Positions 7,469 through 13,791 of a stretch of DNA of 13,791 nucleotides are shown here, piece after piece. The notes under the pieces were generated by a model. The model saw nothing but the letters and a program-made list of their open reading frames with translations, did not search any database and was not told the origin of the DNA. Source of the DNA: JAQUGA01 sp964521105 (lineage in GTDB: Bacteria > Bacteroidota > Bacteroidia > Bacteroidales > WCHB1-69). Every line of letters starts with the position of its first letter. The first letter of the stretch is position 1. The DNA lies in the NCBI GenBank assembly GCA_964521105.1, contig CAZFPO010000077.1:1-13791 (forward strand). Direction: 5' to 3'. The position numbers and the translations under genes were made by a program.

Positions 7469-8848
7469 TTACATTACATCATTTAATTCATCACGCAAAC
7501 TATTTCGGTCTAATTTTTTAAAACCCCAAATGTTTTTCATAATATCCACCGACTCCTGAATATCCATTTTTTCATTTTGTTCCAATACTTTTTGAACAAA
7601 AACACATTGTTTAATCTTCGCTTTATTTTGTACAATATCTTCGGCAAATGATTGACATGAAGGATTTCCACAAATTCCACAATCTACTTGAGGCAACAAA
7701 CGATTAATATCGAACATTCGTTTCATTTTACTCATTGCTTCGGCAATATTATCATCTAATTTCATGATTGAACGAGCCTCAATTGGATTAATGCAAGCGT
7801 TTTCGTGCAAAAAATCTTTATTTAACAAAACGTTTGATGCTTGAACATCGTTACTTGTAGATTTTATATCTCCGCAAAACACTGCTCTTTTTCGTAATTT
7901 TTCGGCTACTAAAAAACGATTTGACGGACACAAAATTCCGCCAGCACAACTTTCATCGCATGCTCTTAATTCTAAGAAATCAACCCCCTTCATCTCATCA
8001 TTTTCAACTTTTTCTAAAAACTCTATTACATTAGAAATTTCATCAATAGCTAAAGCCCTGGCATCATGAATGTTATCCGCCTCGCCATTGGTTAAACTCC
8101 AAACAATTGACTTTTTATCTAAAGGTTTATGATTATATTTAGTTGAAAGACCATTTTTTATACTTTTCAAGGATTTATTAAACAAATAGTTCATATTAAT
8201 TGCACCATCAATGGCTGATTTATCTTCACCAAGAGGGCTTTTAATTGCAACAATTTTTGCAGCACAAGGGGTGATATAAAACACTCCGATATCGATGGGA
8301 TTAACTCCTTTATCGCATAAAACTTTTCGTGCATGCAAAGCGGTAAAATCCAACGGAGCTTTGAGTAACATCAAATGAGGAATTAGAGTAGGAAATTTTA
8401 CCTGTATCAATCGAACTATGGCAGGGCAAAAAGTAGAAATGAGAGGTCGTAACTTAACTCTATTAAAATAATGTGCATATTCTTCCACTAAAAAATCAAC
8501 GCTATATTCTACCTCATACACTTCGGTGAATCCTAATTCGTATATGGAGTTAAAAATTTCATCTTTTGTAATATTATCAGGAAATTGCCCACTAAAAACT
8601 GCGGGCACAAGAGCAATTCGGTGAGTAAACTTAAATATTGAATCAAGTTCATCTTGTTCAACTATTATTGCTCCAACAGGGCATACTCTATAACATTCAC
8701 CACAATCAACGCAGCGATTATCTAATAGTTTGGCTTTTCCATTATGCACACGTATTGCTTCGGTAGGGCAAACATTCATACAATGAGAACATCCAATACA
8801 GATGTCTTCTCGAAATTGTAACGCATGATGAAATGTTTGACTATTCAT
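7469..8848 (-). CDS. Sensory-type (catalytically degenerate) [FeFe]-hydrogenase homologue
   Basis: Read from the ATG at 8848 it has 459 residues. In order it carries two ferredoxin [4Fe-4S] motifs (Cys17/20/23/27 and Cys46/49/52/56), an H-cluster-type domain, and a C-terminal four-cysteine Fe-S module (Cys390, 393, 398, 415; CGICGNPSC). The cluster cysteines of the H-cluster are kept: STFCPA (Cys141), TPCAAK (Cys195) and RACDESCAGG (Cys297, Cys301). The proton-shuttle cysteine is replaced by Phe140, Met of MPC by Thr, and PGG of the third motif by DES. These changes resemble putative H2-sensing hydrogenases (HydS, group C), but no PAS domain follows. I infer an H2 or redox sensor feeding the ATPases next door. 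An earlier in-frame ATG at 8884 would add 12 residues inside the upstream gene; 8848 gives the usual short overlap with its stop (8841-8843). Confidence 0.9.
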   Translation of the reverse strand: MNSQTFHHALQFREDICIGCSHCMNVCPTEAIRVHNGKAKLLDNRCVDCGECYRVCPVGAIIVEQDELDSIFKFTHRIALVPAVFSGQFPDNITKDEIFNSIYELGFTEVYEVEYSVDFLVEEYAHYFNRVKLRPLISTFCPAIVRLIQVKFPTLIPHLMLLKAPLDFTALHARKVLCDKGVNPIDIGVFYITPCAAKIVAIKSPLGEDKSAIDGAINMNYLFNKSLKSIKNGLSTKYNHKPLDKKSIVWSLTNGEADNIHDARALAIDEISNVIEFLEKVENDEMKGVDFLELRACDESCAGGILCPSNRFLVAEKLRKRAVFCGDIKSTSNDVQASNVLLNKDFLHENACINPIEARSIMKLDDNIAEAMSKMKRMFDINRLLPQVDCGICGNPSCQSFAEDIVQNKAKIKQCVFVQKVLEQNEKMDIQESVDIMKNIWGFKKLDRNSLRDELNDVM

Positions 8849-9275
8849 TGTTTTGATTTGAGTGAAAATAATTAATAAATTCAAGCGTAGTTCCTATTTG
8901 TACTTTGCTTTGAATATTAAATATGTCAGTATTACTTTTAATATTTGGCAAACCCATACCTGCTCCAAAACCCATTTCGCGAACTTCTGGAGATGCAGTA
9001 GAATAACCCGCTTGCATGGCAAGGTTGATATCTGATATTCCAGGTCCTTGGTCTTCCAACTTAATTTTAATACAATCTTCTAAAATTTGAATTTTTACAA
9101 TTCCACAATTAGCATGAGCTACTACATTCACCTCTGCTTCGTACAACGCCACAACAGTTCGTTTGATGATATTTCCATCAACGTTTAATTGTTTCAAGGT
9201 TTTTTTCACCATGCTAGAAATTGCTCCTGCATTTGAAAAATCGCCACCTTCTATGTTGTAACTAAATTCCATCAT
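8841..9275 (-). CDS. RsbW/SpoIIAB-like anti-sigma-type ATPase (GHKL)
   Basis: The 144-residue protein is a small GHKL ATPase of the RsbW/SpoIIAB type: N box ALYEAEVNVVAHA (43-55, Glu46 and Asn50), G1 box DQGPGI (75-80), G2 box GFGAGMGLPNIK (102-113) and GTTLEF (128-133). Such proteins bind ATP and either phosphorylate a STAS-domain antagonist or sequester a sigma factor. No STAS protein or sigma factor is encoded in the window, so its target here is unknown. A position directly before the sensory hydrogenase is the typical context in hydrogen-metabolising anaerobes. Two consecutive ATGs (9275 and 9272) are possible starts, 2 nt after the DRTGG-A stop. It overlaps the sensory hydrogenase gene by 8 nt. 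It differs from the second ATPase of the operon in lacking an F box, so the two are not recent duplicates. Confidence 0.88.
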   Translation of the reverse strand: MMEFSYNIEGGDFSNAGAISSMVKKTLKQLNVDGNIIKRTVVALYEAEVNVVAHANCGIVKIQILEDCIKIKLEDQGPGISDINLAMQAGYSTASPEVREMGFGAGMGLPNIKSNTDIFNIQSKVQIGTTLEFINYFHSNQNNE

Positions 9276-9277
9276 GT

Positions 9278-9622
9278 TTAATAAACAGGATTAATACCAG
9301 AACTATACAATAAACCAGATGTTTTAAATAACGAAAACGGGCTAGAAATTAATATTAAGCCATTTTCTTTTGCCAATTCGAGCATATCATCGGTGATTTT
9401 TTTATTACGAACAAAAATAATGCAAGTTATTTCCGACATTTCGGCAGTACGTATTGCCTGCACATTGGATAAACCAGTAAGCAACAAAACATTGTCGACC
9501 TTAACTGTTAATACATCACTCATTAAGTCAGAGGCAAATGCAGTATTCACCTCATGATTAATTTTATCAGAGCCACAAACCAGCTTCCCTTGTATCACTT
9601 CTATCAACTCACTGATTTTCAT
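9278..9622 (-). CDS. DRTGG-domain protein A, first gene of the hydrogenase operon
   Basis: The 114-residue single DRTGG-type domain is paralogous to the protein four genes downstream. Shared blocks are ELIEVIQ, LVCGS, FASDLMSDV (about residues 29-37), CIIFV, KENGLILI and FKTSGLLY. It is the first gene after the operon promoter, with a leader of roughly 35 nt. Relatives occur as stand-alone proteins near [FeFe]-hydrogenase and RsbW-like genes, so a regulatory role with the adjacent ATPase is likely. What it binds is not known. The two copies are diverged enough (clearly under half identical by eye) that they probably do different jobs. No SD is visible, which is usual for this phylum. Confidence 0.83.
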   Translation of the reverse strand: MKISELIEVIQGKLVCGSDKINHEVNTAFASDLMSDVLTVKVDNVLLLTGLSNVQAIRTAEMSEITCIIFVRNKKITDDMLELAKENGLILISSPFSLFKTSGLLYSSGINPVY

Positions 9623-9663
9623 CTTATTAATATTAATAATCTTACTTCATTCATTTCAATGTG

Positions 9664-9698
9664 CAAATGTAAATTTTTATTTGTTAATAAAATAACAA
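9664..9698 (-). promoter_or_regulatory. Bacteroidota-type promoter of the hydrogenase operon
   Basis: On the minus strand TACATTTG (9664-9671) matches the TAnnTTTG -7 element exactly. A TTG at 9696-9698 lies 24 nt upstream, about one base beyond the usual 17-23 nt. Transcription should start near 9657, about 35 nt before the first gene. The gap between 9623 and 9886 is otherwise very AT-rich and shows no gene. Confidence 0.65.
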
Positions 9699-9886
9699 TA
9701 AAAAACATCAACTCTAATTTATTTTTATTCTAAATAAAATACTTAATAATCAATACTTTATGATTAAATAGTTAATACTTCTTTAATTACATATTAAGCA
9801 AAATATTAGTTTGAATTTGAGCATATTATCATTTGTTAATATATGCTTTCTTTTAATTGTGTTAAACAATTATTTGTTAAATACTA

Positions 9887-11038
9887 TTAGTTGTACTTCT
9901 TAGCATGTTTTATTTGAAAAATGACTATTCCAACAATGGGGAAAATAATAAAAAACATGAAGGAATAAACTAAACCTAAATTATCCGACAAAAAACCCAA
10001 TAAAACAGTCCCGGTAGCAATGCCTACATCTAAAGCTGTTAAAAAAATCGAATTTGCCACTCCCCTTTTATCAATAGGCATCAACGAATTTATCATCAAT
10101 TGTAATACTGGAAACGATATTCCATAACCTATGCCTAATATCAATGCTGATAGCGATAAAGAAAATAGAGATTGAAAATATACAAGCATTGGAATTGCTA
10201 AAATAATTGAAGAAAAAGATACTATCAATAAAATATAGTGTCCTTTTTTGTCGAAAATTTTCCCGGCAATAACCCTCGAAATAGTTAAGCCTAAAGCTAA
10301 GGATAAGAAAAATATGGAAGAATATCCATTATAGTATTTAACACAAAAAAGAGTAATAAAATTTAAAATAGCACCATAAGGAACCATTATAATAAATGTA
10401 AGAAATACAAACAAAAAAGTTACTGGAGCATAAATTTGGTAAATTGATTTTACATTAAATTTTTTAATTTCGGAAGTTTTAGGAAAATGGACAAAAAATA
10501 TTAGTAACATTCCAAAAATAGCAATAGCTGTTGAAACTATAAAAAGTAAATCGAAATTTGAATTTTCGACAATTACACTTGCTAATAACGGACCCATTGC
10601 CATTGCAAAAGTAAATGCCAAGCCATAGTAACCAATACCCTCACCTCTTCTACTATCGGGCAATAAATCCATCGCAATGGTATTGCCAGCAGTTGTTAGT
10701 AAACCCCACGATATTCCATGAAGGATTCTTAAACTTATTAACCCCCAATACGACATAATAAATGGATATCCTAAAAAGGTAATTGCAAATAGAAGCAATG
10801 AACTCAAATATATAGTTTTACGTCCAAAAGCATCAAGCATTGGTCCGGCAAAAAGACGAGATAAAACAGCCGTTAAAATGTAAATTGATATTATTAAACC
10901 AGCATCTGATTTTGAAAATTGTAAACCGTCTACCAAATAAAGAGGCAACGCGGTAATTAAAAAATAAAAAGCGATACTTACAAAAAAATTTCCGAATAAT
11001 AATATTAAAAAATCACCGCTCCATAGTTTTCGATTCAT
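9887..11038 (-). CDS. Major facilitator superfamily (MFS) transporter, 12 TM
   Basis: The 383-residue inner-membrane protein has about twelve hydrophobic segments in two groups of six, split by a hydrophilic loop near residues 185-200 (HFPKTSEIKKFN). The MFS motif A between TM2 and TM3 is present as GPMLDAFGRKT (about residues 65-75), and its echo in the second half is GKIFDKKGH. These are hallmarks of drug:H+ antiporter-like and sugar-efflux-like MFS proteins. The substrate cannot be deduced. The gene starts 5 nt after the stop of the exported coiled-coil protein, so they share a transcript. The gene has no SD. There is no clear terminator after it; an imperfect hairpin lies at 9820-9847 but lacks a T-run in the gene's direction. 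Confidence 0.92.
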   Translation of the reverse strand: MNRKLWSGDFLILLFGNFFVSIAFYFLITALPLYLVDGLQFSKSDAGLIISIYILTAVLSRLFAGPMLDAFGRKTIYLSSLLLFAITFLGYPFIMSYWGLISLRILHGISWGLLTTAGNTIAMDLLPDSRRGEGIGYYGLAFTFAMAMGPLLASVIVENSNFDLLFIVSTAIAIFGMLLIFFVHFPKTSEIKKFNVKSIYQIYAPVTFLFVFLTFIIMVPYGAILNFITLFCVKYYNGYSSIFFLSLALGLTISRVIAGKIFDKKGHYILLIVSFSSIILAIPMLVYFQSLFSLSLSALILGIGYGISFPVLQLMINSLMPIDKRGVANSIFLTALDVGIATGTVLLGFLSDNLGLVYSFMFFIIFPIVGIVIFQIKHAKKYN

Positions 11039-11043
11039 TTGTA

Positions 11044-11658
11044 TTATTTAATCGACTTCATTTTTTTAATTTCTTCTTCGAGTTGATTTTTTGCACCTTC
11101 TTGGTCGGATTTATTTCGTTGAATTTTATTTTCAATATTTTCCTTTTCTTTTACCAAATCTTTCCCATCTTCCACAAGTTTATCGTACTTTTTTTGGGCT
11201 TTATCTATCACTTTTTGCTGTTCTTTTATTTTTTCATCAACCCAAGCTTTATAGCCTACATCTTGAATTTTTTTCAATACATCCTTAAAATTTGAATAAA
11301 TTCCTCCCTCCGAAATAGTGATAAAGTTTTCGTAACCTTTTGAAATGACAACAGTAACTTTTGATTTTTCTTTATTTCCATCAACTTTAATATAATAATC
11401 CATTGCATCGTTGGATATTTTACTAAAAATTGCCTTTTCGTATAGTTTATATCCACTTTTTGAAGATGGTTTTTTTAAACCCTCTTTGGATAAATAATCT
11501 TCAACAACATTTTCCATCACCTCTGCAGGTATATCGTACTCCGCCACTAAACAGGGACGTTTATCTTTTAATAAAGATACCGTTTCTTCTTTAATTTTTT
11601 GACTAAAAACAACGGTAGAAACAAATAATACGCTTAAAAATAAGACTGTTTTCTTCAT
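11044..11658 (-). CDS. Exported coiled-coil protein of unknown function, 204 aa
   Basis: A classical signal peptide covers residues 1-20 (MKKT, hydrophobic core, cleavage after VFSQ). The mature part has two regions. Residues 21-130 form a mixed alpha/beta domain containing YDIPAEVMENVVEDYL and SKVTVVISKGYENF. Residues 133-204 are a highly charged Lys/Glu/Gln coiled coil with no membrane segment. The protein should act in the periplasm or at the outer-membrane inner face. I do not recognise a named family. It is the first gene of a two-gene unit with the MFS transporter, preceded by a Bacteroidota-type promoter 22-49 nt upstream. The coiled coil might organise a complex, but no function is claimed. 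Confidence 0.8.
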   Translation of the reverse strand: MKKTVLFLSVLFVSTVVFSQKIKEETVSLLKDKRPCLVAEYDIPAEVMENVVEDYLSKEGLKKPSSKSGYKLYEKAIFSKISNDAMDYYIKVDGNKEKSKVTVVISKGYENFITISEGGIYSNFKDVLKKIQDVGYKAWVDEKIKEQQKVIDKAQKKYDKLVEDGKDLVKEKENIENKIQRNKSDQEGAKNQLEEEIKKMKSIK

Positions 11659-11679
11659 AATTCATGTTTTATATTATCG

Positions 11680-11707
11680 CAAATATACAATTTAAATTTA
11701 AAACAAA
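11680..11707 (-). promoter_or_regulatory. Bacteroidota-type promoter of the coiled-coil protein/MFS unit
   Basis: The minus strand has TATATTTG (11680-11687), an exact TAnnTTTG element, with TTTG (11704-11707) 16 nt upstream, just under the usual 17-23 nt. It lies 22 nt before the ATG at 11658, giving a very short leader. Confidence 0.6.
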
Positions 11708-11716
11708 TTATTTTTA

Positions 11717-11798
11717 TAGTCGTCCCCCTACTAATACGGTACGCTATTAGTCGTCCCCCGACTAATACGGCAATGGCGGTAGTAGTCGGAGGACGACT
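11717..11798. repeat. GC-rich palindromic intergenic repeat cluster
   Basis: Two 23-nt direct repeats differing at one base lie at 11717-11739 and 11748-11770 (core TAGTCGTCCCCC, then ACTAATACGG), 31 nt apart. A third, inverted copy of the core is at 11784-11798 (AGTCGGAGGACGACT) and could pair with 11749-11763 with one mismatch. The second copy (AGTCGTCCCCCGACT) and the inverted one are themselves palindromic, with AGTCG and CGACT arms. The cluster is much richer in GC than the flanking AT-rich DNA. It resembles REP or MITE-like elements rather than a gene. Confidence 0.75.
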
Positions 11799-11873
11799 TA
11801 CTGAGGTAGTAAAATTAAACCTTTTATTTATCAATAATTTACACAATTTAACTATAATTTAATATAACATCTA

Positions 11874-11904
11874 TTGACTTTTAAATTTTATTGTTTTATA
11901 TTTG
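11874..11904 (+). promoter_or_regulatory. Strong Bacteroidota-type promoter ahead of a microsatellite-bearing ORF
   Basis: TTG at 11874-11876 and TATATTTG at 11897-11904 are 20 nt apart, a textbook TTG-N17-23-TAnnTTTG promoter. Transcription should begin near 11911, 10 nt before an ATG at 11921. The first clear gene in this direction starts at 12471, over 550 nt further on. Confidence 0.7.
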
Positions 11905-11970
11905 CATATATTTTTTATTTATGAACACCAACGTATTTAAAATTGATTTTTCTAATCAAATCTCGCATAT

Positions 11971-12005
<35 letters not shown>

Positions 12006-12021
12006 AGTTCGACTTCGTGGT

Positions 12022-12170
12022 CATCGAGCGGAGCCGAGATGCCGAGACGGGAGAGATTGGAAAGATTGTTACGAGATTGGTGGAAAAAAGAATGGAGGGA
12101 TTGTTTTCGGACATCGAGCGGAGTCGAGATGCCGAGACGAAAGATTGGAGAAGTTCTGCTACAAGGTTGG
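12022..12170 (+). repeat. Two-copy degenerate repeat with 90-nt period
   Basis: A 28-nt block starting CATCGAGCGGAG and ending GCCGAGACG occurs at 12022-12049 and 12112-12139 with one difference (C or T at position 13). After each copy a weaker similarity continues (AGATTGGA, then ACGAGATTGG or ACAAGGTTGG), so the units span about 60 nt. The core CATCGAGCGGAGTCGAGATG is an imperfect palindrome and GC-rich. Blocks of this kind are, to my knowledge, common between genes in Bacteroidota genomes. Confidence 0.75.
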
Positions 12171-12470
12171 ATTCTATCTTTTACTACTCAAACCAAATTA
12201 TTCACAAAAACAATGTTGTAAATGATTTGGGCATGTACAAAACAAAGAGCAATTTTTATCATTGGCAGAAAAATAAAATGCCAGAAGCTTATTGTTTTGA
12301 ATTTTTTAACAATGTACAAAATACCCAAACAACGCCGTACAAACAGCCACAATAGCGATGAACCTCCATAATACTACATGCATTGGCTAAAAAAACAACT
12401 ACGGATTGAACTCCGTAAACAATCAATTACTATTTTTATAAACAAATTAATTATAAATCACATCTTAGTA

Positions 12471-13490
12471 ATGCGTGAGCTTTTGCTTTTTTTTAATATT
12501 TTTTTTATTACTGCCTTTACTTTTGCTCAAATTACACCCGTTGAATACCCAAATTTGGTGGTTAACGGAGATTTTGAAGAGTATAACTTTTGCCCAGATG
12601 GATTAGAAGGTATATTGTGGGGAGCATGTGTTGGTTGGAACTCTCCAATACAGACAACCCCAGATTATTATCATCCATGTAATTGCGAACTCCCATGGAG
12701 TGGCAATGTTGTTTGTGTACCTAATAATCTAATAGGGAACCAAAGTGCAAAATCAGGGAATGCTTATGCTGGGTTTCATACTTGGTTTATCTATAATTTT
12801 GGAGAGGGATACAAAGTATGGATAGAGTATATTCAAGGAACTTTAATAGATAAATTATGCTCAAAAAAAATATACAAAGTTGAGTTTTTTTTATCACTTG
12901 CCGATTCAGTTGCTTTTGCTACTTCACGAATTGGAATATCCTTTTCAGAATCCCAAAGATGGCTACCAACGCAAAGTGGTAGTAATTTCACACCCGATTT
13001 AATTAATAATACAGGCAACCATTATGCTGATTCTAATAATTGGATGCTATTTTCAGGCTATTACCTTGCAAATGGTTTTGAAAAGTATTTTATTATTGGG
13101 AACTTTGAAAAAGACGAATTTAATCCTGATACACTTAGAATTAAAAATGTTGGTATTTATGATTTTGAGTCTGGTTATTACTACATTGATGATGTCTCAA
13201 TTAGATATACAGGCTTAGAAATTGATGTGCCAAATATATTCACTCCCAACGGGGATGGCATTAATGATTATATCAATTTTGCAATTTATGGCGTAGGGAT
13301 TTTATCAAATGTGAAAGTATATAATCGTTGGGGCAATTTGGTATTTGAAGGTTATAATAACAATGCACTTTGGGATGGAAAGTATAATAATAAAGAGTGT
13401 GCCGAAGGAACATACTATTACATTATCACATTGGAAACCAAAGGTGGTGAAAAAATTGAAGCAAAAAGCTCATTGTTTTTACTGAGATAG
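12471..13490 (+). CDS. Secreted protein with CHU_C/gliding-motility C-terminal (T9SS type B) domain
   Basis: Read from the ATG at 12471 it has 339 residues. It begins with a signal peptide (MRELLLFFN, hydrophobic to FAQ at about residue 20). An in-frame ATG at 12378 would add 31 residues before the signal peptide and is unlikely. Residues 25-245 look like a beta-sandwich carbohydrate-binding-type domain, opening with NLVVNGDFEEYNFCP and closing with GYYYIDDVSIRY, with several cysteines (for example PCNC) suited to disulfides. Residues 253-339 are the CHU_C sorting domain: VPNIFTPNGDGIND, VYNRWGNLVFEG, LWDGK, EGTYYYIITLE. That domain directs export through the type IX system and surface attachment or release. 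A likely role is cell-surface binding or adhesion. The next gene follows after 15 nt, so they form one transcript. Confidence 0.92.
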   Translation: MRELLLFFNIFFITAFTFAQITPVEYPNLVVNGDFEEYNFCPDGLEGILWGACVGWNSPIQTTPDYYHPCNCELPWSGNVVCVPNNLIGNQSAKSGNAYAGFHTWFIYNFGEGYKVWIEYIQGTLIDKLCSKKIYKVEFFLSLADSVAFATSRIGISFSESQRWLPTQSGSNFTPDLINNTGNHYADSNNWMLFSGYYLANGFEKYFIIGNFEKDEFNPDTLRIKNVGIYDFESGYYYIDDVSIRYTGLEIDVPNIFTPNGDGINDYINFAIYGVGILSNVKVYNRWGNLVFEGYNNNALWDGKYNNKECAEGTYYYIITLETKGGEKIEAKSSLFLLR

Positions 13491-13505
13491 TTAAAACAAT
13501 AAAAT

Positions 13506-13791
13506 ATGAAAAAAATATCATTAATAATTTTTGCATTCGCATTAATTCAAACTTCGTATGGACAAAACATTTCCCCTCAGGGAACTGCATCAAATGTTAC
13601 AGATTGGACAAGGGGAGGAAATACAGGCTCACCAGCTTCCTCTAATATCATAGGACCATCTCATTACATGCCTTTTTATTTTAGGGTTGGTGGCAATAAC
13701 TTAACTACCGACATCCGTATGAAGATAAACCCATCGTTCGCCACGGCAGATCAATACGCAATAAATGGATTTACAAGAACCCTTAATAATG
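13506..13791 (+). CDS. Exported protein, partial (3' end beyond the window)
   Basis: The first 95 codons of a gene cut by the window edge. It starts with a signal peptide (MKKISLIIFAFAL, cleavage near SYGQ at about residue 20). The mature start NISPQGTASNVTDWTRGGNTG, followed by SSNIIGPSHYMPFYFRVGG, resembles the WxRGGN...NxxG pattern found at the N-terminus of Bacteroidota surface proteins that report genome-wide as secreted and hypothetical. A T9SS sorting domain would be expected at the missing C-terminus. It lies 15 nt after the CHU_C-domain gene, so it is likely part of the same surface-protein unit. No function is assigned. Confidence 0.8.
   Translation, partial: MKKISLIIFAFALIQTSYGQNISPQGTASNVTDWTRGGNTGSPASSNIIGPSHYMPFYFRVGGNNLTTDIRMKINPSFATADQYAINGFTRTLNN

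Noticed and set aside
8849..8884. Longer start (ATG at 8884) for the sensory hydrogenase
   Set aside because: It adds 12 hydrophobic residues unrelated to a ferredoxin start and increases the overlap with the upstream gene to 44 nt; the ATG at 8848 gives the usual 8-nt overlap.
9820..9847. Terminator hairpin for the MFS gene (AGCATAT/ATATGCT)
   Set aside because: In the direction of the MFS transcript no T-run follows; the T-rich flank is on the other strand, where no gene ends. The region is AT-rich enough for chance pairing.
11083..11295. Open frames on the + strand rich in Phe and Ile opposite the coiled-coil gene
   Set aside because: They are the antisense of Lys/Glu-rich codons (AAA, GAA); the minus-strand gene has a signal peptide, a promoter and a coupled neighbour.
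11717..11798. CRISPR array
   Set aside because: Only two direct copies with an 8-nt gap and one inverted copy; no further units, no spacers of constant length and no cas genes.
12039..12221. 60-codon frame starting inside the 90-nt repeat
   Set aside because: It is the repeat region read in another frame, with no domain, no ribosome-binding site and no promoter of its own.
12378..12470. Upstream ATG start for the CHU_C-domain protein
   Set aside because: It would place 31 charged residues before a perfectly placed signal peptide that begins at the ATG at 12471.

Overview
The window looks like chromosome of an anaerobic, fermentative member of the Bacteroidota. It is AT-rich, its promoters carry the TAnnTTTG -7 element of that phylum, and it encodes a secreted protein with the C-terminal gliding/type IX secretion (CHU_C) sorting domain plus outer-membrane barrel proteins. 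Nothing in it points to a plasmid, a phage or an insertion sequence.

Layout. (1) 34-1166, + strand: two overlapping genes for small outer-membrane beta-barrel-like proteins. The first has lost or diverged its 5' end. (2) 1165-1209: a hairpin flanked by A and T runs that should terminate transcription from both sides. (3) 9622 down to 1224, - strand: one ten-gene cluster reading leftwards from a Bacteroidota-type promoter at 9664-9698. In transcription order it holds DRTGG-A, an RsbW-like ATPase, a degenerate sensory-type [FeFe]-hydrogenase, DRTGG-B, a PHP-domain protein, a stand-alone histidine-kinase-type ATPase, an HndB-like thioredoxin-fold protein, then HydB (NuoF-like), HydA (catalytic [FeFe]-hydrogenase) and HydC (NuoE-like). 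(4) 11658 down to 9887, - strand: an exported coiled-coil protein and an MFS transporter. (5) 11700-12470: a gene-poor stretch with GC-rich palindromic repeats, a strong promoter, an (AG)15 microsatellite and a 90-nt-period repeat. (6) 12471 to the right edge, + strand: a CHU_C-domain secreted protein and the start of a second exported protein.

How the genes work together. HydABC has every cofactor motif of a soluble electron-bifurcating (group A3) hydrogenase: FMN/NADH site, H-cluster, and chains of [2Fe-2S] and [4Fe-4S] clusters. Such enzymes couple NADH and reduced ferredoxin oxidation to H2 release. The seven upstream genes form what looks like an H2- or redox-responsive signalling cassette. 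It contains a hydrogenase homologue that keeps the cluster-binding cysteines but lacks the proton-shuttle cysteine, two paralogous DRTGG proteins, two different GHKL ATPases and a PHP-type metal-dependent phosphoesterase. How these parts signal is not known from sequence, and this cassette is the most interesting system here. The HydE, HydF and HydG maturases needed to build the H-cluster are not in the window.

The three catalytic subunit genes carry near-perfect Shine-Dalgarno sequences, unlike the rest of the operon. That may reflect strong expression or an origin outside the Bacteroidota.
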